Below the pieces are notes generated by a model that was not told the origin of the DNA, searched no databases, and worked only from the letters and a program-made list of their open reading frames with translations. The translations under genes were made by a program, and so were the position numbers. Source: GCA-002282575 sp964493995 (lineage in GTDB: Bacteria; Pseudomonadota; Gammaproteobacteria; Thiomicrospirales; Thiomicrospiraceae). From it: a DNA stretch of 17,684 nucleotides. This document shows, in pieces, positions 6,743 to 14,862 of the stretch (within the stretch, counting starts at the first letter, position 1; each line of letters opens with the position of its first letter). Location: positions 1-17,684 of the forward strand of contig CAZBQD010000042.1 in the NCBI GenBank assembly GCA_964493995.1, read 5' to 3'.

Positions 6743-7944
6743 TCAGCCTTGCTGGACGCGACATTATTCATTCATGGGGTAAGTTTGTGTTCACTGGCTT
6801 CGGTTTAGGACTGCTGATTGGGGTTACCCTAATTATGGCTGGAGTTTATCGGGGTATGGTCGATGATGGTAAAGCATTACTCGACAATAGTGGCGCCGAC
6901 TTGTGGGTTGTTCAACAAAAAACGCTGGGGCCTTATGCAGAATCTTCTAGCCTATACGATGACATTTACCGTCAGCTGATCAGTATCCCACAAGTAACAG
7001 AAGCCAGTAACATTACTTATTTAACCATGCAAGTTGCAGGCAACCAAAAAGACGTCCGCGCCATGATTGTGGGGATCAGCGCTCATGACTACCCCACAGC
7101 CTTGGGTTGGCCTTTGCATTTAGTTGCCGGCAGACATATTACGCATAGTCATTATGAAGCGGTTGCAGATATCGCATCGGGTTTCAAATTGGGTGACCAA
7201 CTTCGTATTCGTCGTAATGTGTATACCGTTGTTGGACTGACAAGACGCATGGTTTCATCGAGCGGTGACCCCATGATTTTTATTCCTTTAAAAGATGCAC
7301 AACAAGCTCAATTTTTAAAAGACAACGATGCTATCTGGCAATCACGTCATCGCACAGAACAAAGCCCCCTATTCAATCGGCCGCAGTCGCCCGATGTTAT
7401 GGAATCCTTACTGAATAGCCAAGTAACCAACAATATGGTGAATGCTGTTCTGGTTAAATTGTCTCCCTTTGCAGATGCTAATGCGACGGCACAACATATT
7501 CGAGACAATCAAAAATTAACGGTTTACACCCGTGAACAAATGGAATCTATTCTGATTGGTAAGCTCATTGCCACCTCTTCTAAACAAATTGGTATGTTTC
7601 TTGTCATTCTCTCCTTGGTCAGCGCCGCCATTGTCGCTTTTATCATCTATACCCTAACCATGGATAAAATTCGCGAAATTGCCGTACTCAAACTCATCGG
7701 TACGCGCAACAGCACCATTGCTGGCATGATTGTTCAACAGGCAGTGGCTTTGGGGGTGATTGGCTTTATGGTGGGTAAAATTGTCGCCACCTTTGCCGCA
7801 CCCCATTTTCCCAAATATGTGTTACTTATTTCACAAGACTCATTGATTGGTTTTGTGGCACTGATGGTGATTTGTTTATTGGCAAGTTCGGTTGCCATTC
7901 GCATGGCACTCAAAGTCGATCCCGCTGAAGCCATTGGAGGTTAA
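6739..7944 (+). CDS. ABC transporter permease, FtsX/MacB/DevC type
   Basis: A 401-residue inner-membrane subunit with the four-helix FtsX/MacB plan. TM1 is at about 16-36 (FVFTGFGLGLLIGVTLIMAG), followed by a large periplasmic domain (about 40-275). TM2 to TM4 are at about 284-306, 328-352 and 368-390, and the family ending LKVDPAEAIGG closes the protein. The opening SLAGRDIIHSWGKFVFTG and the segment NSGADLWVVQQKTLGPYAE (50-68) resemble the DevC-like branch, which works with a DevB/HlyD adaptor and TolC. Such mechanotransmission-type pumps do not carry substrate through the membrane helices but drive extrusion from the periplasm. The Arg-Glu-Ile-Ala-Val-Leu-Lys segment after TM2 (312-318) is the typical cytoplasmic coupling loop to the ATPase. 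It has ATGA overlap with the adaptor gene and is two bases from the ATPase gene. Confidence 0.93.
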   Translation: MISLAGRDIIHSWGKFVFTGFGLGLLIGVTLIMAGVYRGMVDDGKALLDNSGADLWVVQQKTLGPYAESSSLYDDIYRQLISIPQVTEASNITYLTMQVAGNQKDVRAMIVGISAHDYPTALGWPLHLVAGRHITHSHYEAVADIASGFKLGDQLRIRRNVYTVVGLTRRMVSSSGDPMIFIPLKDAQQAQFLKDNDAIWQSRHRTEQSPLFNRPQSPDVMESLLNSQVTNNMVNAVLVKLSPFADANATAQHIRDNQKLTVYTREQMESILIGKLIATSSKQIGMFLVILSLVSAAIVAFIIYTLTMDKIREIAVLKLIGTRNSTIAGMIVQQAVALGVIGFMVGKIVATFAAPHFPKYVLLISQDSLIGFVALMVICLLASSVAIRMALKVDPAEAIGG

Positions 7945-7946
7945 TC

Positions 7947-8657
7947 ATGAATGAAACAGGCATTCGTATTGAAGGATTGACCAAGCGCTATGGTAGCGGC
8001 TCAACGGCAGTAGACGCTCTCAAAGGGGTGAATATGTATGTTGCGCCGGGAGAAGTGGTCGGCTTAGTCGGCCCCTCTGGTTCAGGAAAAAGCACCTTGT
8101 TAAAATGTTTGGGTGCGGTAATCGATCCTACAGCCGGAAAAATGACCTTGGGTAAAGACGTCATTTTTGATCAAACTTGGCAAGTACCCGATCTGCGTGC
8201 GCTTCGTAGAGACAAAATTGGCTTTGTCTTTCAAGCACCCTATCTCATTCCTTTTCTCAACGTGATTGATAATGTTGCCTTGCTTCCGATGCTGGCTGGC
8301 GTTAACAATTCAGCTGCACGAGCACAGGCACTATCACTGCTAACCGCATTAGATGTTCAACATCGCGCTCAAGCCATGCCTTCGCAATTATCTGGCGGCG
8401 AACAGCAACGTGTTGCCATTGCACGGGGACTGGTTAACAAACCACCTGTCATTTTGGCAGACGAACCAACAGCACCACTAGACAGCGAGCGTGCCATGTC
8501 GGTGATACGTATCCTCAATGAAATGGCCACTGCTTATCAAACAGCCATTATTGTTGTGACGCATGATGAAAAAATCATCCCCACGTTCAAACGAATTTAT
8601 CATATTAGAGACGGTGTCACCCACGAAGAAGCGGGTGAAGGTCGAGCGATTTTATAA
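7947..8657 (+). CDS. ABC transporter ATPase, MacB/LolD/DevA type
   Basis: The 236-residue nucleotide-binding subunit for the permease just upstream. All motifs are present: Walker A GPSGSGKST (42-50), Q-loop Gln96 in FVFQAP, signature LSGGEQQ (148-154), Walker B VILADEP with catalytic Glu173, D-loop Leu-Asp-Ser (178-180) and H-loop His206 in VVTHDE. A Pro at 177 (EPTAPLDS) replaces the more common Ser or Gly-Asn before the D-loop, which is mild. A strong GGAGG lies six bases before the ATG at 7947. It is expected to be cytoplasmic and to power export through the HlyD-like adaptor and TolC-like channel encoded alongside. Confidence 0.95.
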   Translation: MNETGIRIEGLTKRYGSGSTAVDALKGVNMYVAPGEVVGLVGPSGSGKSTLLKCLGAVIDPTAGKMTLGKDVIFDQTWQVPDLRALRRDKIGFVFQAPYLIPFLNVIDNVALLPMLAGVNNSAARAQALSLLTALDVQHRAQAMPSQLSGGEQQRVAIARGLVNKPPVILADEPTAPLDSERAMSVIRILNEMATAYQTAIIVVTHDEKIIPTFKRIYHIRDGVTHEEAGEGRAIL

Positions 8658-8667
8658 GGTCAGCATC

Positions 8668-10062
8668 ATGCAACTATCCATTTATATTCCCATAACGCTG
8701 GTGGCTTTGCTGTCACTCAGTGCCTGCCAAAACTTACCTACATACGAAAAACCTGCAGTTGAATTACCTGGCGGCTACGCTGAGCACAAAACAACCATCT
8801 CTTCGTTGGATCATCCTGCTGATCTTATTTGGTGGCAAAGTTTTCTTTCTGATCGCTTACGTAACGAGCTGGCGGCGGCAATCAACAACAACCTGAGTTT
8901 GAAAGCGAGTGAAAAATCCTTAGCGCAAGCAACAGCCTTCTATCAAGCTCAAGAAGCTGGATTCAACTATCCTAAAATTGATGCCAATGTTTCGGCGCAA
9001 AACCTAAGAGTCAATCCAGCCACACTTGGGCAAACATCACCAGCGAGAGAGTTTGAGCTTTATCAAGCCAGTTTAAGCGCACGTTATCAGTTCGACCTCT
9101 CGGGAAGTCAGGCACAAACGCTCAGCGCTCTGGCCGCTAAAACGGATTATGCACGCTGGCAAAATAGAGCCAATCAACAAAGTTTAGTTGGGCAATGGTT
9201 AGTCAGTGCGGTTTTATTAGCCAAAAATAACGCCGAACAAACCATTATTAACCAATTAATTGCTTTACAAAAAAACCAAGTAGCCATAGCCGAAGAGCGA
9301 GAAGCACTGGGTCAAGGTCAAACCTTAGATCGGCTAGCATTACAAACGCAACTCAAGCAAACAGAAAGTCGATTACCAACGCTTGTGAAGCAACAACAAC
9401 AGTTAGTTCATTTAATGAATGCTCTGTCGGGATCAAAAACACCACCCAACACCGTGAAGGATGTGTCTTTTAACGACTTTAAGCAAACAAAACCGCCTTT
9501 GGTTATTCCGTCAGTTATGATTCAACAACGCCCAGATATTATGGCGAGCGAAGCATTGGTCAAAGCCGCTCATGCAGAATACGGACTATCCTTAACACGC
9601 TATTATCCGAATATCACCCTAACTGCCAGCACAGGCACACAAGCACTCACTACGGCGGGACTATTTGGTGCAGGTTCTGCTGTGTGGGGATTAATGGCAC
9701 AAGTGACACAACCTTTATTTGATGCCAGCCTTCCTGAGCAAGAAAAAGCCGCCCTATTGGGCTTTGAGGCGGCCAGTCTGCACTACCAACAAGTGATTGT
9801 TGACGCGATGAGGCAAGTAGCTGACAGCCTATCAGCCATCGAGCAGGATCGACAAACCTTAAGGCTAGTTGAAGAGGCAGAACTGAACGCTCAACAGTTA
9901 ATTGACATTACGGAGCAACAATATCGACTCGGTAGCGCCAGTTACCTGCAATTACTTTCTGCACAACAGCAGCGAATCGAAATCAGTTTGGCGAGCATTA
10001 ATCTAAAGGCACAAACTTACATTAATCAAGTCAATTTAGCCATTGCCTTGGGGAGCCGTTAA
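8668..10062 (+). CDS. TolC/NodT-type outer-membrane efflux lipoprotein
   Basis: A 464-residue outer-membrane channel of the RND/NodT-OprM family and last gene of the exporter operon. The open frame extends back to 8563 inside the ATPase gene, but the ATG at 8668 is chosen because it has AAGGT eight bases upstream and begins a lipoprotein signal peptide ending in the lipobox LSAC, so Cys20 should be lipidated. Two outer-membrane efflux repeats follow. The first spans about residues 60-240, with YQASLSARYQFDLSGS as the first beta-strand hallmark. The second spans about 275-460, with QQRPDIMASEALVKAAHAEY, YYPNITLTAS and the matching strand WGLMAQVTQPLFDA. Long Gln/Ala-rich helices are typical of the periplasmic tunnel. 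The stop codon overlaps the uvrC stop on the other strand within TTAA (10059-10062), leaving no room for a terminator between them. Confidence 0.93.
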   Translation: MQLSIYIPITLVALLSLSACQNLPTYEKPAVELPGGYAEHKTTISSLDHPADLIWWQSFLSDRLRNELAAAINNNLSLKASEKSLAQATAFYQAQEAGFNYPKIDANVSAQNLRVNPATLGQTSPAREFELYQASLSARYQFDLSGSQAQTLSALAAKTDYARWQNRANQQSLVGQWLVSAVLLAKNNAEQTIINQLIALQKNQVAIAEEREALGQGQTLDRLALQTQLKQTESRLPTLVKQQQQLVHLMNALSGSKTPPNTVKDVSFNDFKQTKPPLVIPSVMIQQRPDIMASEALVKAAHAEYGLSLTRYYPNITLTASTGTQALTTAGLFGAGSAVWGLMAQVTQPLFDASLPEQEKAALLGFEAASLHYQQVIVDAMRQVADSLSAIEQDRQTLRLVEEAELNAQQLIDITEQQYRLGSASYLQLLSAQQQRIEISLASINLKAQTYINQVNLAIALGSR

Positions 10063-11918
10063 CTCGACTGGCATGGCTCTGTTTTGTCTGTGTGAAAATA
10101 GGCATAAACGGCTTCCGCCTGTTTCTGTGTCACCCCTTCAATAGCCGATAACTGCTCAATACTCGCGGCTTTAATGGCACTGGCGTTACCCAATTTTCTC
10201 AGCAATTTTTGCCGAGTTCTCGGCCCAATACCAGAAATTTCTTGCAGCCCAGAAGCCAAACTGGTTTTGCGTTTGTTACGTTGACCGGTAATGGCAAAAC
10301 GATGTGCTTCGTCACGAATGCGTTGCAATAAATGCGCCACCGCATGATCGGGCGGCAATTGCACGCCTTCGCTATCACCAACTTGATAAAAGGTTTCTAA
10401 GCCTGCCTTACGCCCTTCACCCTTGGCAATAGACAAGAGCATCACTTGCTCCAACAAACCCAGCTCTTGCAACTGCTGTTGCGCCTGCGCTAACTGTGTC
10501 TTGCCACCATCGACAATGAGTAAGTCGGGCAAATTACCTGTTTGCACGCCACTTTTGAGACGTCGACTTAACACTTGTCGCATGGCAGCGGGGTCGTCAC
10601 CAGGGGTAATACCACTGATATTATAACGTCGATAATCGGCTTTACTGGCCAACCCATTCATAAACACCACACAAGATGCCACCGTATTAGTACCTTGCAA
10701 GTGCGAAATATCGAAACACTCCATACGCATCGGTAGGCGTGGCAGGGCTAGAATTTCTTGTAATTGCGTTAATAAACGCAACTGTTGCGCTTCATCGACC
10801 GCTACACTGGTTAGGGCTTGCTGACCGTTTTGCGTGGCCAGCTCTAGCCAACGTTTGGCATCACCCCTAGCCGCGGTGACCAAATAGACCTGATAACCCG
10901 CCTGCCAAGCAAACCATGCCTTTAAGCCCTCTAAATCATCGGGAACACAGCCTAAAATAATGCGTTTGGGAATTTCTCGACCAGCATAGTATTGCACTAA
11001 AAAAGCCGCTAGCACTAATGCGGGTTCGGAAAATTGCGCGTGTTTGGGGAAATGACTACTCGAACCCCACAAGTTGCCATTACGAATCATTAATAGTTGC
11101 GCTACCACCCTACCCGACTCATCTTGCACCAAGGTGACCACATCGGCATCTTCATCGCGACTCACGGAAACAAACTGTTTCGCCTGCACGCTTTTCAGCA
11201 ACTCAATTTGATCACGCAAGGCAGCGGCTTGTTCAAACTCCAAAGCATCAGCCGCTTGGTGCATTTGTGCTTGTTTGTTTTCGATCACTTGCGCACTTTT
11301 CCCTTCCAAAAAAGCCAGGGTGTCGTTGACATCCTGCGCATAGGCTTCTTTACTAATAAAACCGGTACAAGGCGCGGTACAGCGTTTAATTTGATACTGC
11401 AAACATGGGCGCGAACGGTTGCGATAAAAACTATCGCTACACTGGCGCACGGGGAAGATTTTCTGCAAGGTATTTAAGGTTTCATAAACCGCCGGACTAC
11501 TGGGAAAAGGACCAAATAATCGACCTTCTTTTTTACGACTGCCCCGATAAAAATACAAGCCCGGAAAGTCGTGTTGTGTGGTGACGTATAAATAAGGATA
11601 GGACTTATCGTCACGGAAAATAATGTTGTAACGCGGATTATGCTTTTTAATCAGCGTATATTCAAGAATAAAGGCTTCCGCTTCGGTATTGGTCAGCATC
11701 AGCTCGACACGCGCCACCTGCGCCACCATGGTGCGTGTTTTGGGGTGATCGTGATGACGCACAAAGTAACTACTCACCCGACGTTTTAGGTGCTTAGCTT
11801 TACCAACATAAATCACCTGATCTTCGCTGTTAAACATCAGGTAACAACCCGATGATTCAGGCAAGGTCTGCAAAAAATGGGTCAAGTCAAAGGGATTGGC
11901 TGTTTCTGTGTCGGACAT
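10059..11918 (-). CDS. uvrC: Excinuclease ABC subunit C
   Basis: UvrC makes both incisions around a DNA lesion in nucleotide excision repair after UvrAB loading. The protein has 619 residues from the ATG at 11918. Features in order: GIY-YIG nuclease (GCYLMF to VIYVGKA, 24-39) for the 3' cut; four cysteines at 160, 172, 180 and 184, whose 12/8/4 spacing matches the iron-sulfur ligands of E. coli UvrC; a UVR motif around ADALEFEQAAALRDQIELLK that contacts UvrB; the RNase H-like nuclease with FDISHLQGTNTVAS and LLIVDGGKTQL for the 5' cut; and a C-terminal helix-hairpin-helix pair (LQEISGIGPRTRQKLL and LSAIEGVTQKQAEAV). An in-frame TTG at 11954 could extend it by 12 residues, but the domain begins after the ATG and neither has a strong Shine-Dalgarno. 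The expected downstream partner pgsA is displaced by the exporter block. Codon and base composition is more G+C-rich than the exporter genes. Confidence 0.97.
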   Translation of the reverse strand: MSDTETANPFDLTHFLQTLPESSGCYLMFNSEDQVIYVGKAKHLKRRVSSYFVRHHDHPKTRTMVAQVARVELMLTNTEAEAFILEYTLIKKHNPRYNIIFRDDKSYPYLYVTTQHDFPGLYFYRGSRKKEGRLFGPFPSSPAVYETLNTLQKIFPVRQCSDSFYRNRSRPCLQYQIKRCTAPCTGFISKEAYAQDVNDTLAFLEGKSAQVIENKQAQMHQAADALEFEQAAALRDQIELLKSVQAKQFVSVSRDEDADVVTLVQDESGRVVAQLLMIRNGNLWGSSSHFPKHAQFSEPALVLAAFLVQYYAGREIPKRIILGCVPDDLEGLKAWFAWQAGYQVYLVTAARGDAKRWLELATQNGQQALTSVAVDEAQQLRLLTQLQEILALPRLPMRMECFDISHLQGTNTVASCVVFMNGLASKADYRRYNISGITPGDDPAAMRQVLSRRLKSGVQTGNLPDLLIVDGGKTQLAQAQQQLQELGLLEQVMLLSIAKGEGRKAGLETFYQVGDSEGVQLPPDHAVAHLLQRIRDEAHRFAITGQRNKRKTSLASGLQEISGIGPRTRQKLLRKLGNASAIKAASIEQLSAIEGVTQKQAEAVYAYFHTDKTEPCQSS

Positions 11919-11962
11919 AGAAGAATGATTAGGCTTAGTGGTGGTTGCGAACAATATCCAGT

Positions 11963-11968
11963 ATTATA
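11963..11968 (-). promoter_or_regulatory. Possible -10 box upstream of uvrC
   Basis: A perfect TATAAT on the minus strand (11968 to 11963) would place transcription start near 11956, about 38 bases before the uvrC ATG. No convincing -35 box lies 16-18 bases further upstream (a TTGAAT is only eight bases away), so this is a weak call. The 84-bp gap between uvrC and the divergent peptidase gene must hold both promoters. Confidence 0.3.
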
Positions 11969-12002
11969 GCGTCTTTATTCAAGCGCTTTGGAAATCTATT
12001 TC

Positions 12003-12950
12003 ATGTATAACGAAAACAACTCACCTGCCATGAATAAACTGGCTGATGCCGCTGCTACTTTTGTCAATAGTGAACGCCGCAGTCGTTGGTTTAGCAACTT
12101 TATGAAGCTGGCCATTGGCGTTTATTTGGTGGGTAGCGTGGTCATTCTTAGTCAGGGATTTAGTGGCAGTATGGATGATGACAGCCAAAAACCTCATGTT
12201 GCGGTGGTGACCATGGTGGGGGCGATTATGCCGGAAACGGAAACCAGTGCCGACGCCTTGATTGCGCAACTCGAAGCCGCCTTTAAAGACGAAAACAGTA
12301 AAGGCGTTATTTTGAACGTGAACTCACCGGGTGGTTCGGCGGTGCAATCGGGCATTATTTACGATGAAATTAAACGCCTGCGAGCCCTTCATCCCGAAAA
12401 ACCGATTATTACCGTAGCTCAAGACTTATGCGCCTCGGGTTGCTATTACATTGCTAGCGCTACCGATAAAATTTATGCCGATAAAGCCAGTATTGTTGGT
12501 TCAATTGGCGTGCGTTTCGATGGCTTTGGTGTGACAGAATTGATGAAAAAAATTGGCGTTGAAAACCGCTCTTTAGCTGCAGGCGAACACAAACGCCTGC
12601 TAGACCCCTTTAGCCCTGCCGACAAAGAAGCACAAGAGCACCTACAAAAACACGTACTGGCTCGCACCCATGAGCAATTCAAAAAAGCAGTACGTGATGG
12701 CCGTGGCGAACGCTTAAAAGAAAACAAAGACTTGTTTACGGGTTTGGTTTGGATCGGTGATGAAGCCGTTGAAATGGGCTTAATCGACAAGCTGGGTGAC
12801 ATTCGCCATGCCGCTCGTAGCGAGTTCGATAATGAAAATTTGATTGACTATGCACCAGCGGTTAGTGTTTTCGACAAGTTAGCGAAAGGTATAGGTGCCG
12901 AAGTGTCACTGCGTTTACAACAAGCAAGTCAGGCGAGTCTCAAGTTTTAA
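12003..12950 (+). CDS. Membrane-anchored S49 family peptidase (SppA/SohB-like)
   Basis: A 315-residue serine protease of family S49, whose members degrade cleaved signal peptides or membrane protein fragments. A single N-terminal membrane helix (LAIGVYLVGSVVILSQGF, about 36-53) should leave the protease domain in the periplasm. Catalytic marks are NVNSPGGSA (oxyanion region), DLCASGCYYIASA with nucleophile Ser145, SIVGSIGV, and Lys197 in AGEHKRLLDPF as general base. This is the Ser/Lys dyad of the short, single-domain form. The frame is open from a TTG at 11988, but the ATG at 12003 (GGAAAT about nine bases upstream) is preferred. The next ATG, at 12030, is also possible. It is divergent from uvrC and monocistronic, followed at once by a hairpin terminator. 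Confidence 0.92.
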   Translation: MYNENNSPAMNKLADAAATFVNSERRSRWFSNFMKLAIGVYLVGSVVILSQGFSGSMDDDSQKPHVAVVTMVGAIMPETETSADALIAQLEAAFKDENSKGVILNVNSPGGSAVQSGIIYDEIKRLRALHPEKPIITVAQDLCASGCYYIASATDKIYADKASIVGSIGVRFDGFGVTELMKKIGVENRSLAAGEHKRLLDPFSPADKEAQEHLQKHVLARTHEQFKKAVRDGRGERLKENKDLFTGLVWIGDEAVEMGLIDKLGDIRHAARSEFDNENLIDYAPAVSVFDKLAKGIGAEVSLRLQQASQASLKF

Positions 12951-12960
12951 TGCCAAAGTG

Positions 12961-12995
12961 AGTCTGTCCATCATAATTGGGCAGACTTAAATTTT
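12961..12995 (+). terminator. Terminator after the S49 peptidase gene
   Basis: AGTCTGTCC (12961-12969) pairs with GGGCAGACT (12979-12987) with one G-T pair and a nine-base loop, followed by TAAATTTT on the plus strand. It sits 11 bases after the peptidase stop. The tail runs into the stop codon of the convergent VF530-type gene. In the minus direction the same stem lacks a T tract. Confidence 0.65.
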
Positions 12996-13224
12996 ACTGC
13001 TTACCCCGATAACGCATCATGCCTACATAAAGTCGTTCAACTTTCTCTCTTGCCCAAGCGGTTTTACGTAGAAAAGTTAAACTCGATTTCAGCGAAGGGT
13101 CATGGGTAAAGCAGCGAATCGGAATACGTTCGCTTAACTCCTCCCAACCATAAAATGACACCAACTCAGTGACGATGGCTTCTAAGGTCAGTCCATGTAA
13201 TGGATTGTTTTTTTGTCTTTCCAT
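12994..13224 (-). CDS. VF530 / DUF2132 family small putative DNA-binding protein
   Basis: A 76-residue basic protein of the VF530 family, named for a Vibrio fischeri protein of known structure and often annotated as DNA-binding, though its cellular role is not established. The family core is nearly complete: NNPLHGLTLEAIVTELVSFY, then GWEELSERIPIRCF, PSLKSSLTFLRKTAWARE and KVERLYV. The frame is open upstream to 13260 inside nadE, but the ATG at 13224 overlaps the nadE stop as TGATG, has AAGG in the nadE tail, and gives the normal family length. It is therefore the last gene of the nadE transcript and probably translationally coupled to it. Confidence 0.9.
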   Translation of the reverse strand: MERQKNNPLHGLTLEAIVTELVSFYGWEELSERIPIRCFTHDPSLKSSLTFLRKTAWAREKVERLYVGMMRYRGKQ

Positions 13225-14858
13225 CAACCTTTCCAACCATTGGTAATGGGCATACGCCAATCTTTATCGAAACTGCGAGCGGTAATTTTAATACCAGGTG
13301 CTGCTTGCCGACGCTTGTATTCACTGAGTCGCATTAAACGCATACTGCGGTTTAACAGGACATCATCGGCTGGAACATCTGCACTTTCTGCTAACTGTAC
13401 CAGCGACTGACCTTGCGTCATGCGCTGCTCAATCCAGTCATCAAGCACATCGTAAGGAGGCAAGCTATCTTGATCGGTTTGGTCAGGACGCAGTTCGGCC
13501 GAAGGCGGACGGTCAATCACGCGCTGAGGAATGACACATCCTTGCTGATTTCGCCAATTAGCTAAGGCATAAACCCAAGTTTTAGGCACATCTTTTAAGG
13601 GCGCAAAACCGCCATTCATATCGCCATAAAGGGTGGCATAGCCCATAGCCGACTCACTTTTATTACTGGTGGTGAGCAACAAAGCCCCTGTTTTATTCGA
13701 TAACGCCATTAACAATAGCCCACGAATACGCGCTTGTAAGTTCTCTTCAGTGACATCTGGCGCTAAACCCGCAAAGCGCTCACTTAATGTGGCTTCGACC
13801 GCTGCGTAAGTCGGTGCTACCGGAAGTTGGGTGTAACGCACACCCAATAAATTCGCTTGTTCAGCAGCATCTAACTGACTGATTTCACTGGTGTAAGCAA
13901 AAGGCATCATCACCGCTTCAACGGCTTCAGCGCCCAAAGCATCAACCGCCAACGCCAACACCAAAGCCGAATCCATACCGCCCGACAAGCCTAACAGCAC
14001 GCGTTTAAAGCCGTTTTTGCGTACATAATCGTGCAACCCCAACTGCAACATCGACCAAATTGCCGCCCAGTCAGTCGTCTCGGGTGGTGGTTGCGTCAAC
14101 CAAGCATCGCCCACACAATCAAAACACCCCTGAGACCAAACCACCGAGGCTTGATGGGCCTGCGCGATGGGCAAATAACGACAGCCAGCGGCATCGAACA
14201 CACAAGAACGACCATCAAACACCAGCCCATCTTGTCCGCCAACCTGATTAACATAAACGATGGGTAATTGAGTTTCAGCAAAGCGTTGCGTTAGCACCGC
14301 ATGACGTTGATGCCATTTACCCACTTCGTAAGGAGAGGCGTGCAAACTCACCAGCACTTCAGCACCCGCTTGTTGGGCTAAACGAGCGGGTTCAGCTTGC
14401 CACAAGTCTTCACACACCAACAGCCCTAGCTTAACACCTTGCCAGGTCACAACACAGGCCTGATTGCCCGCGCTAAAGTAACGCTGTTCATCGAAAACGC
14501 CATAGTTCGGTAAGGCTTGTTTGGCATATCGGGCTAAGATTTTTCCTTGCCCTAGCGCAACCGCTTCATTGGTTAACCGTCCCCAAGCATCTCGGCCCAC
14601 AGAACCCAACAACCAGAGCAACGAATCATCGGTTTCAGCGGCAAAAGCTTGCAGTTGTTGCTCACACTGTTCGATAAAGGCGGGAAAGAGCAATAAGTCT
14701 TCAGGCGGATAACCCGTTAAGCTCAGCTCTGGAAAAACAACCACATCAGCACCAACCTGACGTGCATTGCTGGCGGCTTGACGCATCAAATCGGCATTGC
14801 CAACCAAGTCGCCAACCAGCGGGTTAATTTGTGCAAGATTGACACAGAATGCTGACAT
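13224..14858 (-). CDS. nadE: Glutamine-dependent NAD+ synthetase
   Basis: A 544-residue two-domain enzyme converting nicotinic acid adenine dinucleotide to NAD+ with ATP and glutamine, the last step of NAD synthesis. The N-terminal nitrilase-like glutaminase domain (about 1-260) has the catalytic triad: Glu44 in VVFPELSLTGYPPEDLL, Lys113 in YAKQALPNYGVFDEQRYF and Cys149 in LLVCEDLW. The C-terminal synthetase domain has the PP-loop SGGMDS (292-297), TTSNKSE and GDMNGGFAPLKDVPKTWVY. The upstream DUF481 gene stops at 14863, so the ATG at 14858 starts four bases after that stop. An in-frame ATG at 14873 would overlap it by 11 bases and add five residues. No strong Shine-Dalgarno favours either. 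The order here (nfsB, Nudix, PACE, DUF481, nadE, VF530) suggests one transcript. Confidence 0.96.
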   Translation of the reverse strand: MSAFCVNLAQINPLVGDLVGNADLMRQAASNARQVGADVVVFPELSLTGYPPEDLLLFPAFIEQCEQQLQAFAAETDDSLLWLLGSVGRDAWGRLTNEAVALGQGKILARYAKQALPNYGVFDEQRYFSAGNQACVVTWQGVKLGLLVCEDLWQAEPARLAQQAGAEVLVSLHASPYEVGKWHQRHAVLTQRFAETQLPIVYVNQVGGQDGLVFDGRSCVFDAAGCRYLPIAQAHQASVVWSQGCFDCVGDAWLTQPPPETTDWAAIWSMLQLGLHDYVRKNGFKRVLLGLSGGMDSALVLALAVDALGAEAVEAVMMPFAYTSEISQLDAAEQANLLGVRYTQLPVAPTYAAVEATLSERFAGLAPDVTEENLQARIRGLLLMALSNKTGALLLTTSNKSESAMGYATLYGDMNGGFAPLKDVPKTWVYALANWRNQQGCVIPQRVIDRPPSAELRPDQTDQDSLPPYDVLDDWIEQRMTQGQSLVQLAESADVPADDVLLNRSMRLMRLSEYKRRQAAPGIKITARSFDKDWRMPITNGWKG

Positions 14859-14862
14859 GCGA

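Noticed and set aside
8563..8667. N-terminal extension of the outer-membrane efflux gene inside the ATPase gene
   Set aside because: The extension is a shifted frame of the ATPase; the lipoprotein signal peptide and AAGGT site set the start at 8668.
12021..12802. Minus-strand open frames inside the S49 peptidase gene
   Set aside because: They are shadows of a gene with intact catalytic motifs and show no family features.
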